From Thermoguttaceae bacterium (GTDB taxonomy: Bacteria; Planctomycetota; Planctomycetia; Pirellulales; Thermoguttaceae): 11,497 nucleotides of DNA. Made by a program: the position numbers and the translations under genes. The stretch lies in assembly GCA_024653385.1 (NCBI GenBank), contig JANLFZ010000065.1:2736-14232 (forward strand), written 5' to 3'. The notes below the pieces were generated by a model. That model was not told where the DNA came from and did not search any database. It worked only from the letters and a program-made list of their open reading frames with translations. Positions 1 through 7,008 of the stretch are shown here, one piece after another; positions within the stretch are counted from its first letter, which is position 1; each line of letters starts with the position of its first letter.

Positions 1-1758
1 GTTCCCGGCCGCCTGTTGTATGCTCTCCAGCGATTTGCGCTGGGCCACGCGGCGTTCGGTCTCGTGTTCGAGTTTCTGGATGCGCGCCACGAGCACGTCG
101 CACTCGGCGGCCACTCGCTCCTCGTGCTGCTGGCGCAACCGCATGACGGCGCTGTGGACCTCGGCCAGCCGGCTGAGGAGTTCCAGGGGCGCAAGCGCGC
201 TTTTCTCCAGATCCGCCAGTTGCTGGCGTAGCCGGGCCAGTTCCGCCCGGGCACGTTCGGTGCGGTCGGCCGCCAACTGGGTTTCGCGGGATTGCACATC
301 GAGTTCCAGTTGGGCCAGCCGGCGCTTTTCGTCCTCGGTTTGAGCAAGCTTTCGGAGTTGCTCCAGAGCCTTGCGCTCCGGCACCGCCGAAAGCGACTGC
401 CGCACCAGCGTTTCGTACTGCTCGAACTGCTCTTTCCTCGCCCGTTCCGCCGATTCTTGACTGCCGATGCGCTCGGCGAGTTCCAGGATGGCGGCCCGGC
501 TCGCCACCCCGGGGTGTGTCGTCTGGAGCCGCTCGACGTACTGTTGGGCCTCGGTGAACTTCTTCTCGTCCAGAAGCCGCTGGATCGCGTCGCGATGCTC
601 GGCGGTGGTGCGGCGGAGATGTACTTCCCACACTGCGGCGCCCAGGCCGACAAGCAACGCGAGGGCCAATGCGGCGCTGCCGATGATCCGCACGCGGCGG
701 CGGAAGGCGGCCTGGGCTTCCTGCTCGCCACGCAGCAATTCGTAGCGGCGCTGGAGTTCCAGGGGCACGGACTGGCCATCCCGCGTGGCCTGCAGGTACA
801 GTCGGTGGAGTTCCACGGCCGGTCCGCGGCGCTCCAGGGCGCGTTCCAGTTCGGCCACGGCCCGGCGGTGCTCCTCTTGGCGAGCGCGGCGGGCATCGCA
901 TTCGTCCAACCACTGGAGGGCGGGGGCCACTTGTTCGGCCAGAGAATCGTTGTCGGCCAGCAGGCAGTGCTTCCGCAGGGCGTTCCATTGGTCGCGCAAG
1001 GGGCGCGCGGCGGCTTCGTCCAAGGCGGCATAGGCCGCGTGCAGCCGCGGGGCGAGGCGTTTCATTTCCTCCCCGGCCGCGTGGGCCACCACCTCGCGGT
1101 GCGCGGTCTGCACGGCCGCCAGCAGGTTGGCAGGCGCCGGCGAAACCCAGACCGAGGAGTTCAACTCGGCGGCCCAGGCTGCCAGCGTGGCCCCGTCCTT
1201 GCGGACACGGACCTCCGCCAACTGGGCGGCGATCTCTTCCAGACGAGCCTTCTCGAACTGCATGAGGTCGCTTTGCCAGGCCGGGTGCTGCGGGTAGCAG
1301 GCCGCCAGACGCCTGAGCGTAACGAGCCGATCGGCCAAGGGCGCCCCGGCAATCGCCTGAAGACGCCAGTGGCGCAGAAGCTGCGCCAGGGGCTCCTCGG
1401 CGGCGTAAGCCTCGTTCAAGTCGGCAGCTCGCTCCATGGCCAAGGGGGGCGGAAGCGCCAGGTCCATGGTCTCGCACAACAAGCGCCAGGACTCGGACTC
1501 CGGAAAATCCAAAGCGGCCAAGAGATCGATCAGATTGGGCGGCAGGTTGGCCAGGCGGATGGCTTCGCTCCGCTGGCCGGCGTGCAATAGTTCGCAACAC
1601 CTTTGAAGCCGCTCGGCCGCCGAGCGGCAGACTTCGGCGAACTGGGACGCAATGTCCGACAACTCCTCGTGGGAATAGGAGGCGGGCGAGAGCGCGGCCT
1701 GGCGCACGCAATCCACAATCCACTGGTACCTGTGCAGCTCGGCTTGGGAAACAGTCAT
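1..1758 (-). CDS. Membrane-anchored coiled-coil protein, third gene of the GTPase/GAP1 cluster (partial, C-terminus outside window)
   Basis: The minus frame is open without a stop from ATG at 1758 to the window edge, giving 586 residues, so the gene continues off the left side. I do not recognise a named family. The N-terminal ~350 residues are alpha-helical and rich in Leu, Ala, Glu and Arg. A single hydrophobic segment at about 357-378 (IIGSAALALALLVGLGAAVW), preceded by FRRRVR, looks like one membrane span. From about 384 the sequence is strongly charged and heptad-like (many Glu, Gln, Arg and Leu), indicating a long coiled coil. A stretch at about 390-435 (LLDEKKFTEAQQYVERLQ) resembles a TPR-type helical hairpin. 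The start codon overlaps the stop of the GAP1-like gene as ATGA, which fixes the start and suggests translational coupling. Likely role: membrane scaffold or signalling partner of the GTPase/GAP1 pair (inference). The large plus-strand open frames here are antisense shadows. Confidence 0.85.
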   Translation of the reverse strand, partial: MTVSQAELHRYQWIVDCVRQAALSPASYSHEELSDIASQFAEVCRSAAERLQRCCELLHAGQRSEAIRLANLPPNLIDLLAALDFPESESWRLLCETMDLALPPPLAMERAADLNEAYAAEEPLAQLLRHWRLQAIAGAPLADRLVTLRRLAACYPQHPAWQSDLMQFEKARLEEIAAQLAEVRVRKDGATLAAWAAELNSSVWVSPAPANLLAAVQTAHREVVAHAAGEEMKRLAPRLHAAYAALDEAAARPLRDQWNALRKHCLLADNDSLAEQVAPALQWLDECDARRARQEEHRRAVAELERALERRGPAVELHRLYLQATRDGQSVPLELQRRYELLRGEQEAQAAFRRRVRIIGSAALALALLVGLGAAVWEVHLRRTTAEHRDAIQRLLDEKKFTEAQQYVERLQTTHPGVASRAAILELAERIGSQESAERARKEQFEQYETLVRQSLSAVPERKALEQLRKLAQTEDEKRRLAQLELDVQSRETQLAADRTERARAELARLRQQLADLEKSALAPLELLSRLAEVHSAVMRLRQQHEERVAAECDVLVARIQKLEHETERRVAQRKSLESIQQAAGN

Positions 1759-4220
1759 GATTTCCTTCCTTTCGAGGCACCCCGCTTGGGTGAATGGCCG
1801 GGCTTGTCTTCCTTCCTGCGTTCTCTTTTAGCTTCAGGGTTGGCAGGGGCAGACTCTTCGATTGCGTTGCTGTCGGCTTGGCTGATTTCCACGAGCGCCA
1901 CCCGGTATCCTTCGACCTCTAGAAAAACGCGAGCTTTCTTGACGATCAACTCCGACACGGCCGAGGGTGGATTGGGCGGTGCGGGGTTCCCAGAGTTGGA
2001 CGCAGGCTCAAAGGCGATCTTGAGGTTTCCTAGGTCTGTTTCCCATAAAAGCGCGAGCTTTGGGCTCGGTGGTAGCTGTTGGGCCGCCGTTGAATCACCG
2101 TGGCTGGGCGGTACGCGACCGATACGCACCAAGTAGCGGCTGACACGCTCCACGTTGGTCTCCGGGGCGGATTTTGGGTCGGCTTCCTCGACACGCTCAA
2201 CCCGAAAGTCCTTCTCCGGTTTCACGCCAAGCTCGAGCGTATCTATGTCCAACCGGGGCCGTGGCAGGTTCGACGACACGTCGATCGGCACGTCGAACGT
2301 CTTGTCGCTTCCTGGGGTTAGGCGCACCGGCCCGTCACCCTTGGCCGGAGGAAAAAACTGAAGGGCAATCGGCGGACTGGTACTTGGACCTTTCTTGAGG
2401 TGGATCACGGCGATGTGCCCACGCAAGCGGTCCGGTAGCTCCTGGCTGGCCCGGCATACAAGTTCGCTATCGTTCAGCCGGAATTCGCCCAGCGGCACGT
2501 CCGCGGCCAGCGCCGACCCGCCATGCCGCAATATCTTCCACACGTTCTCTTTTGACTCTTCGGGCGTCGTGCGAAGGCGTGCTTCGTAGCCGGGGATCGC
2601 CTTCAGTTCGATGGACTCGATTGACTGGCCGTCAGGCAATTTGAATAGAACACTAGAACGCTGGCCCCCACCTTGTACGTCGGATGCCGCCGGCGCCACC
2701 GGTTTTGCGACAACCTGGCACCATTGCGCCTTGTCCTCGGGCGAAACTTGGGGCTTGCTGGAAGGGGATGTCGGAGGTTTGCTAGGTGGTTTGGAGGGGG
2801 CCGGATTTCTGCTATAGTCAGCATCCGCGACTGGGTGGGGTGCGCCATTGCTGGCGGGTGACTGACCCTTGGCCTGAGCCGCGGCAGACGCGGTTTCGCT
2901 CGCCAGGGCAGGTTGTAGTCTTTGAGAAGCGGGTGACGGCTGGGCTTGAGATGGCTCGTTCGTATTTCTAGGTGGGGCAGTGTCACGAGGCGATGCCGGC
3001 GAAGAGCCAGAGGCCGGCTTGTTTGGTGAAGGAGGTTCTCTCCTCTCGGCCGTTTGGGCAGGTTGGCCCTCTTGCCGCTCTGGGCCAGCGGACGGGCCCC
3101 CGAGCCATGCTATGGCCCCAGGGTCAGTAAGGCCCCAGAGGACCACGGCGCCCGCACCCAAGAACAGGCCCAGTGCTAGGCCGAGCAAGGCGGCCGTCAG
3201 GCTGCGTGGGCGGCGCCGAGCGCGGCCCAATCCCTCTTCCGCCAACACCTCGGCCCGGCGAGCCGCGAGCGGTGGCGGTACCACCACTGGCGGCGACACC
3301 AGGGCCGGAGGTTCTTCCGGGGCGTTGGAGAACTGCCGGGCCGCACGCGTCGGCGATTCAAAAGACCTGCCCGCGCTAGCGGCTGGGGTCGGGGGCACAG
3401 GTTCCACCATCAGTGGCTTTCCTTGGCGGGCGGCCACCACGGCCTGGGTTTCTTCCAAGACGGGAAGCGGTCGAGTCAGATCCAAGCACCACGCCCCGTG
3501 TTGGCGGCGCGCGGTCTGGGCCTCGGGTGTGTCCTCATACACCGCGCGCCACCGGCAGTCCACGTCGCCCGGCAGGGGAAGATAAAAGGTGCTGAACGTG
3601 GCCTCCCAGCGATGCTTGGCGGGAAGCAGGGCGACCGCTTCGCCAAACAAGGCAAGCACGTCCAGCCCGCGAGGGACAATAAGATAGACGGTGCGCGGAC
3701 CTTTGCCTGCCGATTCCACGATGGTCTCGGCCAGTCGGCCGGCCCAGCCGGCGTCCCCCGCCACCTCCTGCCACGCCCGGCAGGGAGACGGATACACATC
3801 GCCCGGAGGCACGCTCCGCCCTCGGGCAAGCAAGTTAAGTTGCCCGTCCCAACAGGTTTCCATGAACCCGGGCTGGGCCACCAGCCAGGCCGGCCCGGCG
3901 GCCGGCAGTTCGTGCGGCTCCAGCACCACGTGATGGGCGAACTTGTTGCTGCGGCCCGAGTAATCCAAACCGGCGCTGGCAATCCGCGACAGCACGTGGA
4001 AGTGCCGGCCGCCTGTCACCAGTCGGACGTGGTTCCAGGCCACGGGATTGGCGTCGGAGCCATCGGGCCGCGGCGCTTCAAGGTGACGGTAGCCGCTCAA
4101 CAACTCTAGGCGTTCAGCCAGATTGAGGGGCATCCCCTGCGTCGAAACCACGGTGCAAAAGCCGCGCGTACCGGGTTTCAATCCCCTGGGTGCCGAGGTG
4201 TGCCAGAGTTCCTGCGTCAT
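1755..4220 (-). CDS. GTPase-associated protein 1-like (GAP1-N2-type N-terminus) with transmembrane segment
   Basis: This 821-residue protein starts at ATG 4220, which overlaps the GTPase stop as ATGA; in-frame codons further upstream lie inside the GTPase gene. Residues 1 to about 250 match what I recall of the GAP1-N2 domain: LWHTSAPRGLKPGTRGFCTV at 5-24, then GMP, LSGYRH, NPVAWNH, VLSRI, and GLDYSGRSNKFAHH at 84-97. Family knowledge says such proteins are encoded beside GTPases in predicted NTP-dependent conflict or signalling systems; their biochemical role is not established. After a Pro-rich linker comes a basic patch (ARRRPRS) and a membrane span at about 341-364, which predicts a cytosolic N-terminus by the positive-inside rule. 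Residues 370-495 are low-complexity Pro/Ser/Ala. Residues 500-790 look beta-rich and were not recognised. The tail is highly basic (KRERRKEDK to the end). The C-terminal half appears less GC-rich than its neighbours. Confidence 0.88.
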   Translation of the reverse strand: MTQELWHTSAPRGLKPGTRGFCTVVSTQGMPLNLAERLELLSGYRHLEAPRPDGSDANPVAWNHVRLVTGGRHFHVLSRIASAGLDYSGRSNKFAHHVVLEPHELPAAGPAWLVAQPGFMETCWDGQLNLLARGRSVPPGDVYPSPCRAWQEVAGDAGWAGRLAETIVESAGKGPRTVYLIVPRGLDVLALFGEAVALLPAKHRWEATFSTFYLPLPGDVDCRWRAVYEDTPEAQTARRQHGAWCLDLTRPLPVLEETQAVVAARQGKPLMVEPVPPTPAASAGRSFESPTRAARQFSNAPEEPPALVSPPVVVPPPLAARRAEVLAEEGLGRARRRPRSLTAALLGLALGLFLGAGAVVLWGLTDPGAIAWLGGPSAGPERQEGQPAQTAERREPPSPNKPASGSSPASPRDTAPPRNTNEPSQAQPSPASQRLQPALASETASAAAQAKGQSPASNGAPHPVADADYSRNPAPSKPPSKPPTSPSSKPQVSPEDKAQWCQVVAKPVAPAASDVQGGGQRSSVLFKLPDGQSIESIELKAIPGYEARLRTTPEESKENVWKILRHGGSALAADVPLGEFRLNDSELVCRASQELPDRLRGHIAVIHLKKGPSTSPPIALQFFPPAKGDGPVRLTPGSDKTFDVPIDVSSNLPRPRLDIDTLELGVKPEKDFRVERVEEADPKSAPETNVERVSRYLVRIGRVPPSHGDSTAAQQLPPSPKLALLWETDLGNLKIAFEPASNSGNPAPPNPPSAVSELIVKKARVFLEVEGYRVALVEISQADSNAIEESAPANPEAKRERRKEDKPGHSPKRGASKGRKS

Positions 4221-5506
4221 GCTCGCACCTCGCTGTTTGACGGCTTGGCCACGTGGCCCACCAATCCGCGGGCCCAGCGGGCAAAGAAGTACAAGAGCGG
4301 CGTTTCGGTCCACAGCGGCCGCACATTCTTCGGCCGGAACCCCCGCCGACCGGTCTTGGGGTCCACTTCGGCGGCACAACCCGTGGCACTGGTGGGGATA
4401 TAGAGCGCTTCGGGACAGAGGGTTTCGACCGCACCGACCAGTTCCGGGCAGAGATCACGGAGGACCCCTTGCACCTCGGCCGACACCCGTTCCACCTCCC
4501 GCAGCCGCACTCCCGCAATGCCCGCAGCGGCCGAGTAGGTCCAGGCCGGCGGCAGGCGGCCCTCGGGGTAGGGCAGCAGCGGCCACCAGGTATCGAACTT
4601 GGTGACCACCACTATGGTCATGGGCAGCGGCCGCTTCTGGTCGGCTCGTCGGCGATACCGCCGGGCCCGCTCGGCAGCCTCGTGCAGCACGGTTTCTTGG
4701 CGCAAGGGGCTGGTGCGACCGGGGGCCAAGGCCTGCTGGACGGCCGCGGATTGTGGCTGCCGAGCCAGCACCGCCCGACGGAATCGGGCGTCCTGCATCG
4801 GATCGACTAGAAAAAACAGCGCGTCGCTGGTGGCCAAGTGCCGGGTAACCGGGTTGGCCGTCGTGTCGGCTCCCGGCAGGAAACTCTCGCCCGCGTTGTC
4901 GTACAGGCACAGCAACCGGCCCAGGGTGTGAGCCTGCCGACCATGGGGGTGATGGGCAAGAGGCGCCAGACGAAACATAAACGGCCGGAGGTATTGGACC
5001 GGCTGACCATCCCAAAGTACCGTCGAGTAAAGGTCCCCGTGCGTCTCGGTCTTGGGCAACTCGACCAGTTCGTCCGAATCGTGGTGAAGGAACTGCGCCG
5101 ATTCGTACTGCTGGAGCTGAGCATTGAGCAAGTTATCGGCGTCGCCGAAACTGAGGGCGAACTGTTTCGGCAACAGGCCCCGAAGGGTCCACGTCATCGC
5201 TGCAAGGAAATACGACTTCCCGCACGCCGGAGCGCCCAACGTGGAAAGCACCAGCGGCGCCAACTCGAACACCGCACGGGGCAACTCCAAGTGGCACGCC
5301 GGACAGGCCAAGCGGTGGCACGCTTGCCCACGGGCGTCCAGAGCAGCACCGGTCGGCGTAAAACGGTCCGGAAGAAACCGCTGCGCGTGGTCGGGCCCCA
5401 GGCGGACGTCGCCTAGCAGGTCGCCGTGCTCGCTGATCCACAACGCATCATAGGGGGCAAATGCGAACCAGCAGTGCGGACACGTTACTTGGCTGCGAAT
5501 GGCCAT
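4217..5506 (-). CDS. Zinc-ribbon GTPase (double-GTPase/DO-GTPase2-like, P-loop NTPase)
   Basis: This is a 429-residue P-loop GTPase. Two CxxC pairs, CPHC at 9-12 and CPAC at 68-71, form a probable N-terminal zinc ribbon. G-motifs follow in order: Walker A/G1 GAPACGKS at 91-98; G3 DNAGE at 203-207 inside LYDNAGE; a hydrophobic strand ending in the LVDP-type segment (FFLVDPMQD, 231-239); G4 TKFD at 302-305 after TIVVV; and G5-like SAT at 373-375. The TKxD motif supports GTP specificity. The best family match from memory is the DO-GTPase2 type linked to GAP1 proteins; the assignment to GTPase is firmer than the subfamily. ATG 5506 is preferred over two upstream TTG codons because AGGG lies eight bases before it. 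The gene ends in an ATGA overlap with the GAP1-like gene, so the two are almost certainly co-translated partners. No membrane span is seen, so it is probably cytosolic. Confidence 0.9.
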   Translation of the reverse strand: MAIRSQVTCPHCWFAFAPYDALWISEHGDLLGDVRLGPDHAQRFLPDRFTPTGAALDARGQACHRLACPACHLELPRAVFELAPLVLSTLGAPACGKSYFLAAMTWTLRGLLPKQFALSFGDADNLLNAQLQQYESAQFLHHDSDELVELPKTETHGDLYSTVLWDGQPVQYLRPFMFRLAPLAHHPHGRQAHTLGRLLCLYDNAGESFLPGADTTANPVTRHLATSDALFFLVDPMQDARFRRAVLARQPQSAAVQQALAPGRTSPLRQETVLHEAAERARRYRRRADQKRPLPMTIVVVTKFDTWWPLLPYPEGRLPPAWTYSAAAGIAGVRLREVERVSAEVQGVLRDLCPELVGAVETLCPEALYIPTSATGCAAEVDPKTGRRGFRPKNVRPLWTETPLLYFFARWARGLVGHVAKPSNSEVRA

Positions 5507-5643
5507 CAACAATACCCTGTTTGCGAAATACCGACGTAATCGGGTTCCTTAAGCGTCGCCCCAACCGTAGCCTCAGTCCTTTGCCGAGCACTTCGGCCTC
5601 CAGAAGGCCATCTCCCGAACTGGGAAGCTGTCTCCCGCACCCC

Positions 5644-5907
5644 TCATTCGTTTCCGCCCTCTTCCAATCGCCGCTCGGCAACTTGCTGCCACGGTCCCGG
5701 GTCGTCGTCACAGGGTTCCAAGGGACACCCGCGTCCAACGCTGTCCAACTTGGCCCGTTCCGGCGATACCAAGCCGAACAGCAGTTCCATTGCGCATTGT
5801 TCGCAGTATCGCTCGAACACGCGCTGTTGTGACGGCGTGAGGGGCCCGTGAAGGGCGCGGACAATGGGTAAGACAGGGTCGCCGCACGCTAAGCAGAATC
5901 GAGCCAT
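5644..5907 (-). CDS. Small CxxC/CxxC zinc-ribbon-like protein
   Basis: This 87-residue protein begins MARFCLACGDPVLP. It contains CLAC at 5-8 and CEQC at 35-38, spaced as expected for a small zinc ribbon or treble-clef site. A third and fourth cysteine in the C-terminal part (GCPLEPC, about 60-66) could be additional ligands or incidental. An AAGGGGA sequence a few bases upstream of ATG 5907 supports this start. It sits in the same orientation between the secreted-type protein and the GTPase, 137 bases before the latter, which suggests co-transcription. The GTPase next to it carries a similar pair of CxxC motifs at its own N-terminus. I recognise no family; a role as a metal-binding adaptor for the GTPase is a guess. 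A longer overlapping minus-strand frame (5448-5864) was judged a shadow because it lacks these features. Confidence 0.7.
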   Translation of the reverse strand: MARFCLACGDPVLPIVRALHGPLTPSQQRVFERYCEQCAMELLFGLVSPERAKLDSVGRGCPLEPCDDDPGPWQQVAERRLEEGGNE

Positions 5908-6023
5908 CGGAAGTCCCCTTTTGGATCACCCCACTCGTTGTTCCCCATGTTAGGTGTTCGTTTCCACGGTGCGTCTCGAAGTAAAGACCTTTCCAGGTGC
6001 CGCCGGTTGTCCAGTAATGCCTT

Positions 6024-6875
6024 CTACCTGGTAATCAAGGGTGTCTCATCCCTGAGGGCAGGCGGCTGGGTGTCGACCTCCAGGCTCTTGCCGTACTGCT
6101 TAAGCAGCCCGAGGAGTTCCTGGGCTGCGGAGGCCGCCTCCTTATCGAACCGGGCTAGCCCGCGAACCCTTTGCCAGCCCTCCAACGCCAAGTGGTAGGC
6201 CTGCCGCTGATTGCCCCGCCCGGCGGCCTTACGGGCCTTGGCGGCCGCTTCCCGAGCGGCAGCCACAGCCTGGGCCACCTGCTCCGGAGACAAGCCGACA
6301 TCCGAAAGGGGATCGCCGCCGGCGCGTTCCTGCTCCGTGGCTTTACCTCTGAGCCCGTTTGAATCGCCCGAGGAGCGGACCTGGGCCTTAGCGCCGGCTA
6401 GTTCCCCCGCGTCGGCACCCGGCAAGCCGCGCTGACCCGGCATTCCACCTCCAACTGGCTCCGACGACCCCCGGCCCCCGGCATCCGCACCCGCCGGGCC
6501 GCTGGGCTCTCCCCCAGAAGCCGCGTTGTCAGCCGTCTCCGGGAGCGAATCGCCCCGTCCGCTCGTCGAGCCGGCGGGTTTCTTCCCGACGTTGCCTTGT
6601 GCCCCAGCGTCCTGAGTGCCTTCACCGCGTTCGCCTTCCGGGCTGTCCGAAGGCGGCGACGAGCCAGTGCCGGCCGGTGCATTCTTGGATCCTTCCCCCT
6701 GGGCCGTCGGTTCTTGTTCCGCTGAGCTGCCTCCTTCCCCGGATGCGCCGGAACGGCTTGAGCCCTCTTTTTTCCTGGAGCAGGAGCATCCGGATCCGGC
6801 GGGAACGGCGAGCCCTACAAGTAGAATCAGCCACACCGTAACCACCCAAGTAATCGTTCGAGTACAATTGGGCAT
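6024..6875 (-). CDS. Signal-peptide/membrane-anchored low-complexity protein with C-terminal helical domain
   Basis: Unrecognised family. With the start at ATG 6875 the product has 283 residues. Residues 1-30 look like an export signal: a basic, polar start (MPNCTRT), a hydrophobic core at about 9-25 (ITWVVTVWLILLVGLAVP), then AGSGCSC. Cys30 could be a lipidated residue, but the position -3 residue is Gly rather than Leu, so the lipobox is poor and a simple anchor is possible. Residues 33 to about 190 are Gly/Ser/Ala/Pro/Glu-rich linker. Residues 195-268 are helical with an Ala-rich segment (VAQAVAAAREAAAKARKAA) and a TPR-like helix pair. In-frame ATG 6911 or GTG 6941 would add 12 or 22 residues; 6875 is favoured by the compact signal peptide and a GAGAAG stretch nine bases upstream. 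It lies 134 bases after the J-like gene in the same orientation, so it is probably in the same transcript. Confidence 0.75.
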   Translation of the reverse strand: MPNCTRTITWVVTVWLILLVGLAVPAGSGCSCSRKKEGSSRSGASGEGGSSAEQEPTAQGEGSKNAPAGTGSSPPSDSPEGERGEGTQDAGAQGNVGKKPAGSTSGRGDSLPETADNAASGGEPSGPAGADAGGRGSSEPVGGGMPGQRGLPGADAGELAGAKAQVRSSGDSNGLRGKATEQERAGGDPLSDVGLSPEQVAQAVAAAREAAAKARKAAGRGNQRQAYHLALEGWQRVRGLARFDKEAASAAQELLGLLKQYGKSLEVDTQPPALRDETPLITR

Positions 6876-7008
6876 GCTAGGTCGCTTCTCTCGAGGAGTG
6901 GTTTTCGGCATCTGGATCAGTTGCTTGTCTCCCGGTCCCACTCATGGTTGGAGAACACTCGTTTCGCTCGGCTGCTGCGACTGAGAGTAGCGACTGGCTG
7001 CCGAGTGC

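Noticed and set aside
292..1590. 432-codon plus-strand open frame
   Set aside because: Antisense to the continuous 586-residue minus frame, which has a coupled start, a membrane span and coiled-coil composition; the plus frame gives a Gln/Gly/Arg-rich unstructured peptide.
3423..4109. 228-codon plus-strand open frame
   Set aside because: Antisense to the conserved GAP1-N2-like region of the minus gene; no recognisable motif.
5448..5864. 138-codon minus-strand frame bridging the zinc-ribbon gene and the GTPase
   Set aside because: Overlaps both genes in another phase, lacks a ribosome site and family motifs, while the 87-residue frame has both a ribosome site and paired CxxC.
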